A DNA stretch of 7,638 nucleotides, from NCBI GenBank assembly GCA_009784765.1, contig WQXP01000050.1, positions 1-7,638 on the forward strand, read 5' to 3'. This document shows positions 1 to 4,999 of the stretch, piece after piece. Position numbers and translations under genes: made by a program. The notes beneath the pieces are model-generated. The model was not told the origin of the DNA, did no database searches, and was given only the letters and a program-made list of their open reading frames with translations. Numbering within the stretch: the stretch's first letter is position 1; each line of letters opens with the position of its first letter. This DNA is from Oscillospiraceae bacterium. Lineage in GTDB: Bacteria; Bacillota; Clostridia; Oscillospirales; Ruminococcaceae.

Positions 1-106
1 AATCGTTACAATCAAGCAACGAGATTCCCATGGTTACTGTGCGAATGTCAAGGTTCTCGTTACGAATCATCTGTATTGTTTCGAATATATCATTATGATT
101 AAGCAT
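1..106 (-). CDS. UPF0210 / DUF711 (PFL family) protein, N-terminal 35 codons only
   Basis: Only the first 35 codons are inside the window; the gene runs off the left edge. The visible protein begins [14 protein letters not shown] and continues with [16 protein letters not shown]. The block [15 protein letters not shown] is what I know as the conserved start of the UPF0210/DUF711 family, whose members are about 450 residues and are often annotated 'PFL family protein' without a proven reaction. The start at 106 is preferred over an ATG at 110, which hits a stop after three codons, and a GGAGG ribosome binding site sits at 117-121 with a 10-base spacer. The gene follows an ACT-domain gene by 60 bases, an arrangement found in many Firmicutes where the small ACT protein is suspected to regulate its neighbour. 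Family assignment is good for so short a piece; function is unknown. Confidence 0.85.
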   Translation of the reverse strand, partial: MLNHNDIFETIQMIRNENLDIRTVTMGISLLDCND

Positions 107-126
107 ACATAAAAATCCTCCGCAAA

Positions 127-168
127 AACTGTCAATTGTCAATTGTCAATTGTCAACTGTCAATTGTC
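127..168. repeat. Six tandem 7-bp repeats (AATTGTC)
   Basis: Six head-to-tail heptamers fill most of the gap between the ACT gene and the UPF0210 gene. Copies 2, 3, 4 and 6 are AATTGTC; copies 1 and 5 are AACTGTC. Each AATTGTC junction contains the palindrome CAATTG, so both strands look similar. On the minus strand the unit reads GACAATT, and the TGA stop of the ACT gene (167-169) lies in the edge copy. This resembles the short tandemly repeated heptamers seen between genes in several bacterial groups. Such arrays change copy number by slippage and here would alter spacing ahead of the UPF0210 gene. No coding role is likely. Confidence 0.93.
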
Positions 169-436
169 AAATCCTGTGCATGGAATTAAAAATATCCTCG
201 TGCAATACGTGGACTTCCATTGCCATTGCCTTTCCGCAAGCGCGGAGCTTTTCCGACAGCTTGCCGAACTCTTCGCGGCTCTCGGAAATATCCGCGAGCA
301 TAGTCATAACAAACAAATCCTGCATGACTGTCTGGGACATATTCGTGATGTTGACGTTTGCTTCAGCGCAAACCGCCGTGATTTTCGCTAAAATGCCCAC
401 TGTGTCTTTTCCTGTTACCGTTATTACCGCTCTCAT
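167..436 (-). CDS. ACT-domain protein, UPF0237 family
   Basis: This 89-residue protein is a single ACT domain, the small-molecule-binding fold used in amino-acid sensing. The start M-R-A-V-I-T-V-T-G-K-D-T-V-G-I-L-A-K-I gives the first strand, the glycine-containing turn where ligands bind (G9-K-D-x-x-G-I) and the first helix. V28-N-I-T-N-M-S-Q-T is the second strand, followed by Q39-D-L-F-V-M-T-M-L as the third. Length and layout match the stand-alone UPF0237 proteins, which are related to the ACT part of GcvR. A ribosome binding site (AGAGAGGT at 443-450) lies six bases before the ATG. It sits between a phosphodiesterase gene (59 bases upstream) and a UPF0210 gene, and a role in controlling the latter is inferred from the recurrent pairing. 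The ligand is unknown. The stop codon overlaps a heptamer array, yet the protein is full length. Confidence 0.92.
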   Translation of the reverse strand: MRAVITVTGKDTVGILAKITAVCAEANVNITNMSQTVMQDLFVMTMLADISESREEFGKLSEKLRACGKAMAMEVHVLHEDIFNSMHRI

Positions 437-455
437 AGAATTACCTCTCTTTCAA

Positions 456-493
456 GCGTCTGCAGGAGCAAATGAATTGCCCCTGCCGGACGC
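456..493 (-). promoter_or_regulatory. Long imperfect hairpin between the phosphoesterase and ACT genes
   Basis: Read on the minus strand the transcript can fold as GCGTC, a small internal loop, GCAGG, a G-U pair, GCAA, a five-base loop, then TTGC, CCTGC and GACGC. This gives about 15 paired positions: 456-460 with 489-493, 462-466 with 482-486, and 468-471 with 477-480. It begins three bases after the stop of the upstream gene and ends five bases before the ribosome binding site of the ACT gene. No run of T follows, so it does not look like an ordinary intrinsic terminator. It could stabilise mRNA ends, serve as a processing site or modulate translation of the ACT gene; which of these is not shown by the sequence. 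Confidence 0.7.
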
Positions 494-495
494 CC

Positions 496-996
496 TCATT
501 TTGCTTCCTTATACGCCACTATATTCATGTCGATTTTGCCCTCATCAGAGATTGTGATAATCCCGTAAGTCGGGCGGTTGCCTCCGCGTGGGCGGTCTAA
601 ACTCCCGGGATTCATGATATACAGCGAGTCGATTTGCTCTGTCCTGTAGATATGTGTATGCCCGAACAGCGCAATCTTGCACCCGAATGAGCGTGCTTTT
701 TCGGAAATCCGCTTCAAGCTCCAGTGAACATCATAGTTATGCCCGTGTGTGCAGAAGATTTTATGCCCCGCTATTTCGACAACACAGTCGTCTTTATAGT
801 CGGCAAAGTCGGAGTTTCCGCGGACATATGCGAACTCAAGGTTAGGGTATTTCTTGGCATACTCGTTCGAAATGTCGGTTATTTCGAGCAAGCCGTCCCC
901 AAGGTGAATGAACAAGTCAGAGTCTAAGTTGCGGTCAATGGCATCTTTGAGCCGCCCATAGTTTCTGTGAGTATCGGAAAACACTGTTATTTTCAT
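496..996 (-). CDS. YfcE/MJ0936-type metallophosphoesterase (phosphodiesterase)
   Basis: This 166-residue protein has the complete calcineurin-like metal-binding set of the compact YfcE/MJ0936 group: F6-S-D-T-H10, H31-L-G-D-G35, R59-G-N-S62, T83-H-G-H86 and F111-G-H-T-H115, then the typical tail block N129-P-G-S132. D8, H10, D34, N61, H84, H113 and H115 are the likely ligands of a two-metal (often Mn) centre. Family members hydrolyse phosphodiester model substrates; the physiological substrate here is not evident. Length is normal for the group and there is no signal peptide, so it acts in the cytosol. A GAAAAGG site lies seven bases before the ATG. It is the first gene after the promoter at 1036-1065 and probably heads an operon with the ACT and UPF0210 genes. 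Confidence 0.93.
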   Translation of the reverse strand: MKITVFSDTHRNYGRLKDAIDRNLDSDLFIHLGDGLLEITDISNEYAKKYPNLEFAYVRGNSDFADYKDDCVVEIAGHKIFCTHGHNYDVHWSLKRISEKARSFGCKIALFGHTHIYRTEQIDSLYIMNPGSLDRPRGGNRPTYGIITISDEGKIDMNIVAYKEAK

Positions 997-1035
997 AATG
1001 AAACCTTTTCTTTCGTGAATTTGTAATTTATATCT

Positions 1036-1065
1036 ATTTTACCACATATGTATGTTAAAAGTCAA
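1036..1065 (-). promoter_or_regulatory. Sigma-A-type promoter for the phosphoesterase-ACT-UPF0210 operon
   Basis: On the minus strand there is a -35 box TTGACT (1065-1060), an 18-base spacer and a -10 box TAAAAT (1041-1036). TGG directly before the -10 box makes an extended -10 element (TGnTAAAAT). The expected start of transcription would be around 1029, leaving a short leader before the ATG at 996. The fit to the vegetative sigma-A consensus is good. It lies in the 90-bp space shared with the divergent small-gene cluster, for which no equally good promoter is visible. Confidence 0.75.
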
Positions 1066-1086
1066 TAGAAAACGAGGTACTTTTTT

Positions 1087-1308
1087 ATGAACATGGAAAA
1101 ATTGCTGAAAACGGCAGCTTCGAACCTCAAGCTTGAGCCAAACGAACTCAAGGAACTGCTAAGCAAAGGCGACGTAAACACGATTATGTCAAAGATGGAC
1201 GGCAAGGACGCTCAGCGGCTCAAAGACGCTTTGGCAGACCCGAATACCGTGAAACACCTCAAAGAAACCCCGGAAGTCGCTAAAATGATGAAAGAGAATC
1301 AACCGTAG
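1087..1308 (+). CDS. Small helical hypothetical protein (73 aa)
   Basis: I do not recognise a named family. The 73-residue protein is short, hydrophilic and almost certainly all-helical. Its layout is an N-terminal helix (M3-E-K-L-L-K-T-A-A), a turn at L17-E-P-N, a helix ending in K27-G-D-V, a segment with M37-D-G-K-D-A-Q-R-L-K-D-A-L, then D51-P-N-T-V and a final helix E63-V-A-K-M-M-K. The order 'helix, GD-V, helix, DP, helix, P-E-V-A' resembles small uncharacterised proteins common in Oscillospirales, by memory only. GAGGT at 1074-1078 lies eight bases before the ATG; a second in-frame ATG two codons later is a possible start. There is no signal peptide or membrane segment. It opens the plus-strand cluster, and its TAG stop sits at the edge of a G+C-rich repeat element. 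Confidence 0.8.
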   Translation: MNMEKLLKTAASNLKLEPNELKELLSKGDVNTIMSKMDGKDAQRLKDALADPNTVKHLKETPEVAKMMKENQP

Positions 1309-1360
1309 GGGCGACCGTCCCCGGTCGCCCGCGATACAGGGGCAATCTACGCGGTTGTCC
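1305..1360 (+). repeat. G+C-rich hairpin element (REP-like) between two small genes
   Basis: GGGCGACCG (1309-1317) and CGGTCGCCC (1322-1330) form a perfect nine-pair stem with a four-base loop. A second, weaker stem pairs GGGCAA (1340-1345) with TTGTCC (1355-1360). The string GTAGGGGCGACC followed by the matching GGTCGCCC is, from memory, typical of dispersed intergenic elements in Oscillospirales genomes. The TAG stop of the upstream gene (1306-1308) lies within it. No T-run follows the stems, so it is not a classical terminator. It ends just before the ribosome binding site of the next gene at 1369-1374. Confidence 0.72.
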
Positions 1361-1382
1361 GGTTTGAAGAGGTGAACGCCCT

Positions 1383-1754
1383 ATGGACATGGCAAAACTC
1401 TTGCAGATGATGATGGCGGGCGGCATGGGCGACGGAAACTCCGACAGCAGTTCTGAACCCACACCGCCGCCCGAGCCTGACACCGCTTCCGGAAATACAG
1501 ACAGCGCAGACTCAGGCGGCTTCGGCGATTTCGGGAGCTTTTTCGAAAATATTGACTTCGATATGATAATGAAACTCGGCGATATGTTTTCACAGATGAA
1601 CAAGCCTGACAAGAACTCTGCCCTTTTGACCGCACTCAAGCCGCATTTACAGGAAGAAAAACACCACAAGGTAGATACCGCCATGAAAATCTCTCGCATG
1701 ATTACGCTTTTACCGCTGCTGAAAGACAGCGGTGTATTAGGAAAACTGTTCTAA
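1383..1754 (+). CDS. Hypothetical protein with flexible linker and conserved-looking helical C-terminus (123 aa)
   Basis: No named family is recognised. Three parts are visible. The first is a short hydrophobic start with a methionine run (L6-L-Q-M-M-M-A-G-G-M). The second is a disordered Ser/Pro/Asp/Gly-rich linker of about 40 residues. The third is a helical C-terminal half from about F50. The end, A80-L-L-T-A-L-K-P-H-L followed by K96-V-D-T-A-M-K-I and L109-L-P-L-L-K, resembles a C-terminal signature (ALLxALKPxL...K/RVDxAxxI) that I recall in small Clostridia proteins of unknown function. GAGGTG at 1369-1374, eight bases before the ATG, fixes the start. The single hydrophobic patch near the end is too short for a sure membrane span. 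It probably belongs to one unit with the 73-residue gene upstream, 74 bases away across a hairpin element. Confidence 0.82.
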   Translation: MDMAKLLQMMMAGGMGDGNSDSSSEPTPPPEPDTASGNTDSADSGGFGDFGSFFENIDFDMIMKLGDMFSQMNKPDKNSALLTALKPHLQEEKHHKVDTAMKISRMITLLPLLKDSGVLGKLF

Positions 1755-1757
1755 AAA

Positions 1758-1780
1758 TGGGGGTTCCCCCCATACCCCCA
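1758..1780. repeat. G-tract/C-tract inverted repeat
   Basis: TGGGGGT (1758-1764) is the exact inverse complement of ACCCCCA (1774-1780). A second C-tract (1766-1771) can pair with the same G-tract, so two mutually exclusive hairpins are possible. It starts four bases after the stop of the 123-residue gene. Similar G-tract/C-tract strings are, as I recall, dispersed between genes in related genomes. It is followed by a separate terminator-like hairpin. Confidence 0.65.
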
Positions 1781-1788
1781 AAATCTGC

Positions 1789-1817
1789 GCAGGGAAACCC
1801 TGCTTGATTTTTTATTT
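1789..1817 (+). terminator. Likely intrinsic terminator after the 123-aa gene
   Basis: GCAGGG (1789-1794) and CCCTGC (1798-1803) form a six-pair stem with an AAA loop. It is followed directly by TTGATTTTTTATTT, which gives a broken U-tract in the RNA. This is the normal shape of a Rho-independent terminator, with a rather short stem. It lies 21 bases before the ribosome binding site of the acidic-protein gene. That gene therefore either depends on read-through or has a promoter I cannot see. Confidence 0.68.
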
Positions 1818-1837
1818 CTAAATTAAGGAGAAGAAAC

Positions 1838-2386
1838 ATGAATCTTGAGAAAAAAATCGCCGAATATGCACAGGAGGCAAAACGCATGGCGCAAAAAAGC
1901 AACAACTACGAAAAAGCTCCTTCGGAAATTGAGGATAACACCTTCGATTTTGATGAAGTTAGGTTCGAAGAAAACGAATCGGAGAAAGAAGCCGAAAACA
2001 ATTACGCAGAAAACGATTACGACGAAAATTCCGACGACGATTATGACGAAAATGAATCTGATTACGACGAAAACGAATCTGATTACGACGAAAACGCCGA
2101 AAATTCCGATGACGATTATGACGATGATTTAGAAGACATCCTCTTTGAAGAAAACGAGGACGAGTTCGAGGGAAACGAGGCGGAGTCGGACGAGGAGTTC
2201 GAGGACGACGACGAGGAGGATTTCATGGAAAACGAGTCGGAGAACGAGTCGGAGAACGAGTCGGAAAACGAGTTGAAAAACGAGTCGGAGAACGAGGAAG
2301 ACACGAAGCTGAAGACAGAAAAGCCGAGCTTCGACGACTTCATCAGCAGGAAGCCTCCAACCTGGGACAAGAAGAACCGCTCATGA
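1838..2386 (+). CDS. Hyper-acidic, repeat-rich disordered protein (182 aa)
   Basis: No known family. Residues 1-20 (M-N-L-E-K-K-I-A-E-Y-A-Q-E-A-K-R-M-A-Q-K) form a basic amphipathic helix. Residues about 30-163 are a nearly uninterrupted acidic region, and the end returns to K/P-rich sequence (F165-D-D-F-I-S-R-K-P-P-T-W-D-K-K). By my count 77 of 182 residues are Asp or Glu (42%) against about 17 Lys/Arg. Two repeat tracts occur: DYDENES heptapeptides (residues about 59-86) and NESE tetrapeptides (132-151). AGGAG at 1826-1830, seven bases before the ATG, is a strong ribosome binding site. There is no signal peptide or membrane segment. The stop overlaps the ATG of the next gene. Possible roles for such polymers include cation or basic-protein binding, or acting as a spacer; none is established here. 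Confidence 0.85.
   Translation: MNLEKKIAEYAQEAKRMAQKSNNYEKAPSEIEDNTFDFDEVRFEENESEKEAENNYAENDYDENSDDDYDENESDYDENESDYDENAENSDDDYDDDLEDILFEENEDEFEGNEAESDEEFEDDDEEDFMENESENESENESENELKNESENEEDTKLKTEKPSFDDFISRKPPTWDKKNRS
2039..2096 (+). repeat. 21-bp coding repeats (D-Y-D-E-N-E-S)
   Basis: Two near-identical 21-base units, 2039-2059 and 2060-2080, are followed by a partial third copy to about 2096. Each encodes DYDENES. Copies 1 and 2 differ only at synonymous third positions (TAT/TAC, AAT/AAC), so the encoded repeat is exact. Glutamate is written GAA throughout this tract. Confidence 0.88.
2231..2290 (+). repeat. 12-bp coding repeats (N-E-S-E)
   Basis: Five tandem 12-base units of the form AACGAGTCGGAG start at 2231, 2243, 2255, 2267 and 2279. 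The third ends in GAA, the fourth is diverged (encoding NELK), and a partial sixth follows. All are in frame and encode NESE. Unlike the 21-bp repeats upstream, most glutamates are GAG and serines TCG, pointing to a separate and probably more recent expansion. Confidence 0.9.
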
Positions 2387-2562
2387 ATCTGCCCCTTGAT
2401 TTGCCCCTCGGATTATCGAAAAGCCTGTCGAAAGACTTTTTGCAAAATCTGCTCAAAGACCCTGACAACGTGTTGATTTTGGCTCTGCTGCTCATTCTCT
2501 GGAAAGAAAAAGCGGACAAAAGCCTGCTCATCGCGTTGCTGGCGATTTTGTTGATTGAGTGA
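2383..2562 (+). CDS. Small hydrophobic, Leu-rich protein (59 aa), translationally coupled
   Basis: The 59-codon frame starts with the ATG inside ATGA, overlapping the stop of the acidic protein by four bases, and ends with TGA at 2560-2562. The N-terminal half is amphipathic (M-N-L-P-L-D-L-P-L-G-L-S-K-S-L-S-K-D-F-L). Two hydrophobic stretches follow, V30-LILALLLIL-W40 and L48-LIALLAILL-I58, joined by K-E-K-A-D-K-S. Each is only 11 residues, short for a full membrane span, so a helical hairpin or membrane-peripheral helix fits better than two normal spans. No clear ribosome binding site precedes it beyond a GAAGAA stretch, so translation is probably coupled to the acidic protein. Similar Leu-rich small proteins are, from memory, common in Clostridia. 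Function is unknown. Confidence 0.75.
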   Translation: MNLPLDLPLGLSKSLSKDFLQNLLKDPDNVLILALLLILWKEKADKSLLIALLAILLIE

Positions 2563-2593
2563 AGTTCCCGAAAAGTACCCGGGGGCTGCGGTA

Positions 2594-4207
2594 TTACCCG
2601 CGCCCTCTGAACATAGTCGCATTACCGAGCAGCTGTGTACTGTAGAGCAGCAGCACGTCTGCGCCGCTTTCGAACTCCACGAAGCTGTCGAGAATCCGCC
2701 CGTCGATATAGCGCAAGTCAATCAGCACGACTGTGTCGTAACTCGCGGACAAGGCTAACAGCGGCGCGATACTCGACGCGAAAGAGTCGCGGAAAAGGTA
2801 GAGTGTTCGCCCGGTGTTGTTGTCGGTGTTTTCGAGCCACAGGATTGGCTGAGGCCCGCGCAAAAATACGCTGTAGGGGTCGGAGGAATTGAGCATCTGT
2901 TCAGAATAAACCTCACCCTCTATAAGAATCGGACGCATTTCGAGGGCACTCTGCCTTTCGTCCAAGTAGAATCCGCGTACATTCGGGGCGTGGCGGATTT
3001 GCATAACATCAGGGCGTAACGGCAGAGCAAATTGTCTGTAATAAACCCCGAAAAAGCCACCGAGTTCGCTAATATTGGTGATTGGCGGTGGCTCAAAACT
3101 CATAGCAGCCGCGAGTGTTTCAATCACGCCGCCCTCTCGTGAGAGCCGCGTTTGGCACCAGTGCAAATCAGTTCGATAGAAGTCATCGGCTGTCAGCGCG
3201 GGGGTAATGTCAATCGTCGTTACATAAGGCGGGAGTTGCGCCTGTACAAGTTCTGCGGCGCGGTGAGGATTACCTGCAACGCGAGAATGCGCGGTGTAAT
3301 GGCTCTTTTCGGGAATGACGGTTAAATATACCTTTGCGTCGTCGGGGAACAGCTCAAACATAGTTCCGAGCCGCCGCCCGCTTTCGCTGATTTGCCCGGC
3401 GATTTGCGCTTCACTGCGTTGCTCAAACCGAGAAATTCCGTAGCGGCTGTCATAGAAAAGCCCGCCCGAGTCAAGGTTTCGAAAAACATAAAAAGTCGTG
3501 AATGCGCGAACTGTATGAAGCTGCTTGGAAATCCACGACGCTTCGTGCAAGCTGATTGTGTCAGTTATAAACGCCGTGCTTACGAACAGACACACAGCGA
3601 GAGGGACTGAACTGAGCCGCCGAACAGCACGAGTTCGGCAAATCCGCTTTAGGAACTTAGCGGGAATCCCCGTTGCGCCGATTGCGGCGGCTGCCAGCAC
3701 AAAGGCGTAGCTATGCAAATAGTACAGAGAGAACACACCACTAAAGCTCTGCAGAGTGAACACTGCAGAGCCAAATTGTAGTATTTTCTGAATGCCGCCC
3801 CACGCCGCCTCATGGAAAAGAGCGATGCTCGCCGCAATCGCAGTGAGATTTGCCCACAGCGGAATCTTGCGAATCCACGCTGCCGCAGTTATGAAACAGA
3901 GTTTCCCTAAGCGCAGTATGCTCTTTGACGCGAGAGAAGAGCTGAGGTTTCCCGGAAGCTTGAATCCGAGGGCTGAAGCCAATCCGAGTGCCATGTCGCC
4001 ATATCCCGCAAAGTCATAATAAAGCTTGAGTATGAATGCAAACGCCATCAGCCCAAGTGCCAGCAGACTCTGCTCATCGGAAGCCGCAAGCACTTCGATT
4101 AACATTCCGAGAGTGCTGCCCATGAGAACTTTCATGGCAAGCCCGATTATAAACCGCCTTAGCCCTCTTGAAACACCCGAGAAAGTCGGTCGCCTGTAAA
4201 ACTTCAT
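2594..4207 (-). CDS. MBOAT remnant fused to DHHW/AlgX-like esterase domain (537 aa)
   Basis: Two families are joined in one frame. Residues about 11-217 match the AlgI-type MBOAT O-acyltransferase: R17-R-F-I-I-G-L, Y63-Y-D-F-A-G-Y-G-D-M-A-L-G-L76, F131-H-E-A-A-W136 (counterpart of the LWHGxxW histidine motif) and the usual end S210-T-A-F-I. Residues about 235-537 match DHHW/AlgJ-AlgX proteins: Y344-R-T-D-L-H-W350, D474-S-F and V494-L-I-D-L-R-Y500. D347, H349 and S475 would form the Asp-His-Ser triad. Such pairs O-acetylate exported polysaccharides, normally as two adjacent genes. The MBOAT part lacks about 100 N-terminal residues, the WRRWHxS-type loop is replaced by G101-K-L-C-F-I-T, and much sequence after the histidine motif is missing; the DHHW N-terminus is also short. 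The ATG lies inside the lipoprotein stop (GTATGA) without a clear ribosome binding site. Membrane protein; the esterase half may work, the transferase half probably does not. Confidence 0.85.
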   Translation of the reverse strand: MKFYRRPTFSGVSRGLRRFIIGLAMKVLMGSTLGMLIEVLAASDEQSLLALGLMAFAFILKLYYDFAGYGDMALGLASALGFKLPGNLSSSLASKSILRLGKLCFITAAAWIRKIPLWANLTAIAASIALFHEAAWGGIQKILQFGSAVFTLQSFSGVFSLYYLHSYAFVLAAAAIGATGIPAKFLKRICRTRAVRRLSSVPLAVCLFVSTAFITDTISLHEASWISKQLHTVRAFTTFYVFRNLDSGGLFYDSRYGISRFEQRSEAQIAGQISESGRRLGTMFELFPDDAKVYLTVIPEKSHYTAHSRVAGNPHRAAELVQAQLPPYVTTIDITPALTADDFYRTDLHWCQTRLSREGGVIETLAAAMSFEPPPITNISELGGFFGVYYRQFALPLRPDVMQIRHAPNVRGFYLDERQSALEMRPILIEGEVYSEQMLNSSDPYSVFLRGPQPILWLENTDNNTGRTLYLFRDSFASSIAPLLALSASYDTVVLIDLRYIDGRILDSFVEFESGADVLLLYSTQLLGNATMFRGRG

Positions 4208-4974
4208 ACAAGCTCGATTATGCCGCCGTCGCCGCCGTCAATGCCGTCTTCGCCCATGTCAATTTCGCCCATTCCGCCGCCGAACCCGAAACCGCCGTCC
4301 CCGTCTCCGAAATCTAAGTCGCCTTCGTGGAACAGATTGACTGTTGCATCTGCGCCGAGAATCGCTTCAAAAGCCCCTGCAATCGCGTCAGACTGAATTT
4401 CGTCCGCCGCAGCTACAAGGACGAAGTTCCCTGCCTGCATAGTCGCGGCAGTTGCGGGGAATACGCAAATCCATTTGCCGGGGTCATAGTTTTCTGCGAT
4501 TAAATACGCGAGTTGTTTCGCGTCCGCCGCGTCGTTGGTCTCGATTAAAACCATCTCGAAAGGAGTAGTCATCATCGCCGCCATTTCGCGGACTGCGTCA
4601 ACTGCAAGCTTATCGAACTGCGATTGTTCCACGCCTACGATGAACTCCGCATCAAAAGCGGGGGCGTCAGGCAAAGGCGGGAGAAAAGGCTGGATTTGGT
4701 CGAAGCCCTCTAAGCTTTTGTTTGCTTCCTCCGCGATTGCTGTGAGAAGCGCGTGCAAATCATCATACTCGTGTTCGATTTTGTCAGCGGGTGTTACAGG
4801 GGAAGTACTGCTGCTTTGAGGTTCAGAGCCGTTCGCAGCCTCTGTTGTGTTTGTCGGCTCTGAGCTGCCTCCTGCTCCTGTGCCTGTGTCTTCACACGCG
4901 GTGAATGCCGCACTCGCGATTAGGGCTAATGCAATCATCGCCCCTGTGATTTTTCTTGTTTTTCTGATTTTCAT
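4204..4974 (-). CDS. Lipoprotein with DUF4358-like domain and Gly/Asp-rich tail
   Basis: This 256-residue protein starts with a lipoprotein signal peptide: basic K-I-R-K-T-R-K, a hydrophobic core and the lipobox A23-F-T-A-C27, so C27 is the probable lipidated residue on the outer face of the membrane. A Ser/Thr/Gly/Pro linker runs to about residue 62. Residues about 107-210 look like the DUF4358-type domain: a strand F139-E-M-V-L-I-E, a helix with D149-A-A-D-A-K-Q-L and the block Y163-D-P-G-K-W-I-C-V, then N183-F-V-L-V-A-A. I recall D-P-x-K-W-I-C-V as typical of that family, whose role is unknown. Residues 218-251 are a Gly/Asp tail. GGAGGA at 4985-4990 precedes the ATG by 10 bases. It follows mutS by 78 bases and overlaps the MBOAT-DHHW gene by four, suggesting joint work at the cell surface. 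Confidence 0.85.
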   Translation of the reverse strand: MKIRKTRKITGAMIALALIASAAFTACEDTGTGAGGSSEPTNTTEAANGSEPQSSSTSPVTPADKIEHEYDDLHALLTAIAEEANKSLEGFDQIQPFLPPLPDAPAFDAEFIVGVEQSQFDKLAVDAVREMAAMMTTPFEMVLIETNDAADAKQLAYLIAENYDPGKWICVFPATAATMQAGNFVLVAAADEIQSDAIAGAFEAILGADATVNLFHEGDLDFGDGDGGFGFGGGMGEIDMGEDGIDGGDGGIIELV

Positions 4975-4999
4975 GGATTTTGAATCCTCCTATAGTTAT

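Noticed and set aside
127..168. CRISPR array
   Set aside because: The units are seven bases long and contiguous, with no spacers.
143..557. Two plus-strand frames opposite the ACT gene
   Set aside because: Both start inside the heptamer array and are antisense to a clear ACT domain.
1021..1073. Promoter for the plus-strand small-gene cluster
   Set aside because: TTGTAA at 1021 and TATGTT at 1051 are individually plausible boxes, but their spacing does not fit and no better pair was seen.
1280..1699. 139-codon minus-strand frame across the small-gene cluster
   Set aside because: It spans the G+C-rich hairpin element and is antisense to the 123-residue gene, which has a good ribosome binding site. 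The frame is low complexity and lacks a matching ribosome binding site.
1845..2132. Thr/Lys-rich frame overlapping the acidic gene
   Set aside because: It is the other reading of the same tandem repeats. The acidic frame has the AGGAG site at proper spacing and continues to the coupled downstream gene.
2563..2593. Bidirectional terminator between the convergent genes
   Set aside because: Only a four-pair GCGG/CCGC stem and a CCCGGG palindrome are visible, with no T-run on either strand.
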